Shown here piece after piece: positions 47,342-53,300 of a DNA stretch of 64,000 bases. Positions within the stretch are counted from its first letter, which is position 1, and every line of letters begins with the position of its first letter. The position numbers and the translations under genes are program-made. Origin of the DNA: Corydoras sp. C115 (Eukaryota; Chordata; Actinopteri; Siluriformes; Callichthyidae); contig JAFMOC010000072.1 of the NCBI GenBank assembly GCA_019802505.1, positions 2,838,501-2,902,500 of the forward strand. Reading direction: 5' to 3'. The notes beneath the pieces are model-generated. The model had not been told where the DNA came from. It saw only the letters and a program-made list of their open reading frames with translations, and did not search any database.

Positions 47342-50300
47342 TATATATAAAGGCATTTAATCAAAGCGATTCCCGTTTCGAATCCCAATCCCAAAGTTTC
47401 CATGTTCTCCCCGTGTCTGCGTGGGTTTCCACGGTGGCTTAGTGGTTAGCACGTTCGCCTCTCAGCGCTAGGGATTCCCGGTTCGAATCCCCATCTGGGT
47501 GGAGTTTCCATGTTCTCCCCGTGTCGGCGTGGGTTTCCTCCGGGTTCTCCGGTTTCCTCCCACAGTCCAAAAACATGGATCAATTCAATTGAGTTCTCCA
47601 AATTGCCCCATATAGAGTGTGTGTGTGTGTGTGTGTGTGTCTGTGTGTGTGAGTATGTGTCCAGCGCTCTGTCCTGGGTGTATCTGCCCAGCGCCCGAAA
47701 TGTTCTCCCCTGGATTGGCATGGGGAACCCACCGCGACCCTAATATAGGATAAAGCGGAAGATAATGGATGGATGGATGGATGGAATTACAAGGCTAGCA
47801 CACATACATATGCTAACACACACCAGAACGTCTGACCTGTACACAGAGCTTTTAATACCTCATGTATGAAGTAGACTTTAGCTCCTGTATAAATGCCGAC
47901 TCGTACTGTGGCTCTAACTGCAGCATTCATGCCTGTGAGGAGAAAAATATAACAAACAAGTAAAAGACCAACAATCCTAAATTTATTTAACGTCAGGACA
48001 ACTGAATATAATAAATAGCACCTAGTAGCGGTTCAGAGTATGAATATGTAACTGGCACATCTGCTTATCTTTCACAATTTAAACAATGGCATAGGTTACA
48101 GCTCCATCCTTGACCTCAACTAAAATACATGGCCAATAAATGAACCTGAGACAATACCCTACTTTACTTACAGCCAAACACAATTTTTTTAAACCAATGT
48201 TTTTACAAATGTCAGGACTTTATTGTTGCCCCGGTTTAGACTGTTCGGTTTTATTCGGTTTGTGTTCATGATATAAGTTCCATTTACGCAAAATGAATGG
48301 TGGTTTTTATGGTTCATTTTCCTCGGCTGTGCTTCTTAGTCACGTGTTACGCATTTGTTTCATAATCCAGACCCTCTCCTCTTCAAGAGAGCCTCGATTT
48401 TGCTGAATAAACATTTTTGGGCTCTTATTTGCAACCTGGTATTTGTGGTTCTCTAAACACTTACCGGCGGCATGGTGGCTTAGTGGTTAGCACGTTCGCC
48501 TCTCGGCGCTAGGGATTCCAGGTTCGAATCCCCATCTGGGTGGAGTTTCCATGTTCTCCCCGTGTCTGCGTGGGTTTCCTCCGGGTTCTCCGGTTTCCTC
48601 CCACAGTCCAAAAACATGGATCAAGTCAATTGAATTCTCAAAAATTGCCCCATATAGAGTGCGTCTGTGTGAGTGAGTGTGTGCCCAGCGATAGCGCCCT
48701 GTCCTGGGACTATCCGCCCAGCGCCCGAGACGTTCTCCCCTGGATGGGCATGGGGAACCCCACCGCGACCCTAATAGAGGATAAAGCGGGAGATAATGAA
48801 TGAATGAATGAATAAACACTTACCTGAATCGGGGTAAATTGTAACAGAATGCGGTTTATAAGCTTAATGTATAGAAACTTAAATGGTTTCTTTTTACTAC
48901 ACTTTTTACTGATGGACACTTTTTTTGTAAACTGATTATCATGTAGTATATAATTGAAAGAAATAAAAGTAATGTTTCAATGTTTCTTCTGTTTTGTAAA
49001 TGAGCAGATGAAATGGCCACTTTGACCAATAGGAATTACCAAAGCTCCTACTCTTCAGATTTTAGGCAGAAATACACTACACTGAAACTATGATGTATAG
49101 TTGTTATATGGTTTAGTTATAAATTAGTCAATGAACAATGCAATTTTCCTTGCTCCTTAAAATAAATATTATTAACCCAACCAAAACTATAGGCACTGTT
49201 GTAAACTAATAGCTGATCTAACACAGCAGTGCAGGATGGGTAATCTTACTAAACAGACTCCAAGTTTGAGTTTTTTCTACATTAGAAGAACATTTTAGAA
49301 CTTATTTTTAGGTGTTAAACCTGAAGCTATCTAGATCTTTTAGCAAAGAAATATGTAAAATAGAAGTACCCACCCTGTTTTGTCTTGGAAACCACTTTTA
49401 CAATGACAGTCATAACGAATTACCTACAATTAAATCATTTAATCTATAATAAATCGGATGGCTAACTCACTAGTGTTTTGCAGTAGCTTTCTGTTCGTGT
49501 TACAGTGAGGATGATGGAACAACATTGTAAAACGTTTTCTTTAAACGTCATACATGTATTTCAAGGATTTTAGGACACACCAGCAGAGGACACCTCCACC
49601 ATTATTATGTTACCAACAAGCTCATTACTAGTATTTGACCACCTGTTTAAAGACTCAACATGGTAATTGGTGTAAAATAATGTTTACAGTCAGCTCTGAG
49701 TTAATGAAATATACTACAAATATCCCCATATGGGGCGGCACTGTGGCTTAGTGGTTTGCGTGTTCGCCTCTCAGCACTACTTGGGTTCGAATCCCAATCT
49801 GGGTTGAGTTTCCATGTTCTCCCCGTGTCCGCATGGGTTTCCTCCGGGTTCTCCGGTTTCCTCCCACAGTCCAAAAACATGGAGCAAGGTCAATGGAATT
49901 CTTCAAATTGTCCCATATGGAGTGTGTGTTTGTGTGTGTCTGAGTGAGTGAGTGAGTGAGTGAGTGAGTGTGTGCCCAGTGATAGATTGGCGTCCTGTCC
50001 TGGGTGTATCTACCCAGTGCCCAAAACGTTCTACCCTGAATGGGCATGGGGAACTTCACCCCCCATCCTGCAACCCTAGTAGAGGATAAAGTGGAAGATA
50101 ATGGATGGATGGATATCCCCATATGAGCACAGAAAACAGCATCAGAAAAAAAAAATCAGGTAAATTAGAAATATCAGAACTAACCCAAATAGCTGAGAGG
50201 TTTAAAGAAAGTATGCAGGAAGAAAGTAAATAAGGTAAATGAGGGAGAACCGAAACCAGGAGACGGGAATGCTTTACTGGTGTTGAACCTTCATTTATGT

Positions 50301-53300
50301 ACCCGGATAAGTGTACTAGATTGCAGAGCTCTAAGTGTATGTCTGTTTCAATCCCCTGAAACTTTCCCGTCACAGGACATGGTACCAATCTATTGCTGGG
50401 CACACACTAAAAACACTGACATTGTATAGGGACAATTTTAGATTTAGAACTGCCAATTCACCTCGTATTAATGCTTTTGGACTGAGGGAAGAAACAGGGG
50501 AGAACGTTTCGGGTGCTGGGCAGGTACACCGAGGACAGGGCACCAATCTAACCCTGGGCACACACTTTTTAACACAGACACACACACACACAGACACAAA
50601 CACACTCTATATGGGGTAATTTGGAGAACTCAATTGACTTGACCATGTTGTTGGACTGTGGGAGGAAACCGGAGAACCCGGAGGAAACCCACACGGACAC
50701 GGGGAGAACATGGAAACTCCACCCAGTTGGGGATTCGAACTGGGAATCCATAGCGCTGAGAGGTGAACGTGCTAACCACTAAGCCACCGTGTCGCCGGTG
50801 TTAAATATTCATTCATTTATTGTCTCCCGCTTTATCCTCTATTAGGGTCGCGGTGGGGTTCCCCATGCCCATCCAGGGGAGAACGTCTCGGGCGCTGGGC
50901 AGATACACCCAGGACAGGGCGCCAATCCATCGCTGGGCACACACTCACTCACACACACACACACACTCTATATGGGGCAATTTTTGAGAATTCAATTGAC
51001 TTGATCCATGCTTTTGGACTTTGGGAGGAAACTGGAGAACCCGGAGGAAACCCACGTAGACACGGGGAGAACATGGAAACTCCACCCAGATGGGTATTTG
51101 AACCGGGAATCCATAGCGCTGAGAGGCGAACGTGCTAACCACTAAGCCACCGTGTCGCCGGTGTTAAATATATTGTTTATAAAATAAGAAATTGCAGTTG
51201 GGTTTTGTCAATGAAAAGATAATAATCCACCACTCTCTGTAGGGATCCTGATCATCAGTGAACATAATAAAGCAAACTAAAAATATATATAGAGAAACAG
51301 ATAGACAACAATATGTATATGATCAATGGAACTGAAAAAACAGACAATATATATAGAACTGAGGTGGTACCTAATAAAATGTCAGTGAGTGTATATATCA
51401 TGTATATAGAAAACTGAACCAAAATTTGTCTCATGGTCATTTGGCGAAATACTAAGGAAAATGGAACATTAGTAATTTATTAAATGTAGAGTGTTTTTTG
51501 AGCTGCTGCTCAGATGATGTTTGATAAAGTAATCTATTTTGCTTACAGTGCTTACATACAGATGTGTAACAGGTGCCTAGGGCACCTGTCACCTGTTTCG
51601 TGTTTCGTCCCGTTCGTTTTAGTTAATTAACGTTCTGTGCTTCATTAGTTTCGTTAATTAACTTTGCATTATCATTGGTTTGTCTTGTGCACGTGGTCGG
51701 GTGTCTTTTTGTATTTATGTCCATTGTTTCTTGTCTTCGGGGCTGGTCGTTTGTTGTGTTATGTCACCTTAGCCTTTTACGTACCTCATGTTTTTTGGTG
51801 CACTGCACCTTTAAATAAACCTGTTCACTGTTACCTGCGTGCCTGGCTCCCTTCAGCGCGTGTTTACGCGGCGGTCTGCGCTTCCTATGCGCCACCGCTT
51901 CTGCCCGAGGTAGACTATCGTGACACAGATGAATTTGTCCTCCATATTTAACCCATTTGTGCAGTGAAACACAAATATACACACACTGGTGAAGGAAGCA
52001 CCGCGCCCAGAGCGGTGGGCAGCCTTGTAAAGCGTGACCGTGGAGCAATTAGTGTTAGGAACACTTCAGCTGAACCTTGGACATTCAGGTCACAAGCCTA
52101 CAACTGCCGCTGGGGCAGTGCTTGATTTTATTTTTACATAAGTGCATTTTCTCAAATCATTGCATTAAAGCAGCACTACAATTTTTTAAGTCTGGACCCT
52201 CAAAATATTCCTTGTATTTATTTGTTATCCATCCATCCATTATCTTCCGCTTTATCCTATATTAGGGTCGGGGGGGGATCCAGGGGAGAACGTCTCGGGC
52301 GCTGGGCAGATACACCCAGGACAGGGCGCCAATCTATTGCTGGGCACACACTCACTCACACAGACACACTCTATATGGGGCAATTTGGAGAACTCAGTTG
52401 ACTTGATCAATATTTTTGGACTATGGGAGGAAACCAGAGAACCCGGAGGAAACCCATGCGGACACGGGGAGAACATGGAAACTCCACCCAGATGGGGATT
52501 CGAACCGGGAATCCCTAGTGCTGAGAGGTGAACGTGCTAACCACTAAGACACCGTGCCGTCCTGATTTGTTATTTAAATGTCAATAGGAAGAAATTCATT
52601 CATTCATTATCTCCCGCTTTATCCTCTATTAGGGTCGCGGTGGGGTTCCCCATGCCCATCCAGGGGAGAACGTCTCGGGCGCTGGGCAGACAGACCCAGG
52701 ACAGGGCGCCAATCCATCGCTGGGCACACACTCACTCACACACACACTCTATATGGGGCAATTTTGAGAATTCAATTGACTTGATCCATGTTTTTGGACT
52801 GTGGGAGGAAACCGGAGAACCCAGAGGAAACTCACGCGGACACGGGGAGAACATGGAAACTCCTCCCAGATGGGGATTCGAAGTGATGAGAGGCGAACGT
52901 GCTAAACACTAAACCACCGTGCCGCCCAGGAAGAAATTAGATTTAAATTTATGTCAATAACATTTACAACGATACTAATTGGGAGTTTGTCACAATGCAC
53001 AGTACGAGCTCTTGTAGCATTAGGTGTCTTTAAAGCCAGCCTTTCCACCTTTATTTTACTTTTAGTTAATACTTTAACTACTTTGATATTCTACCCATTG
53101 GTGTAGCTCACTTCATCTATATACAATTAATATTTTAATCTTCAAATCGTAACACTAGTGTGTATTTATTTACTTTATCTGTATTTAAATGAGAGACCTA
53201 CATCTTCCTAATTTCAAGGCTAGCACACATACATATGCTAACACACGTCTGAACGTCTGACCTATTTATTACTTCAGGCCGAGCAGTCCAAGGCTCGGAT

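Noticed and set aside
51664..51951. 95-codon ORF
   Set aside because: It falls within the solo LTR at 51565-51925.
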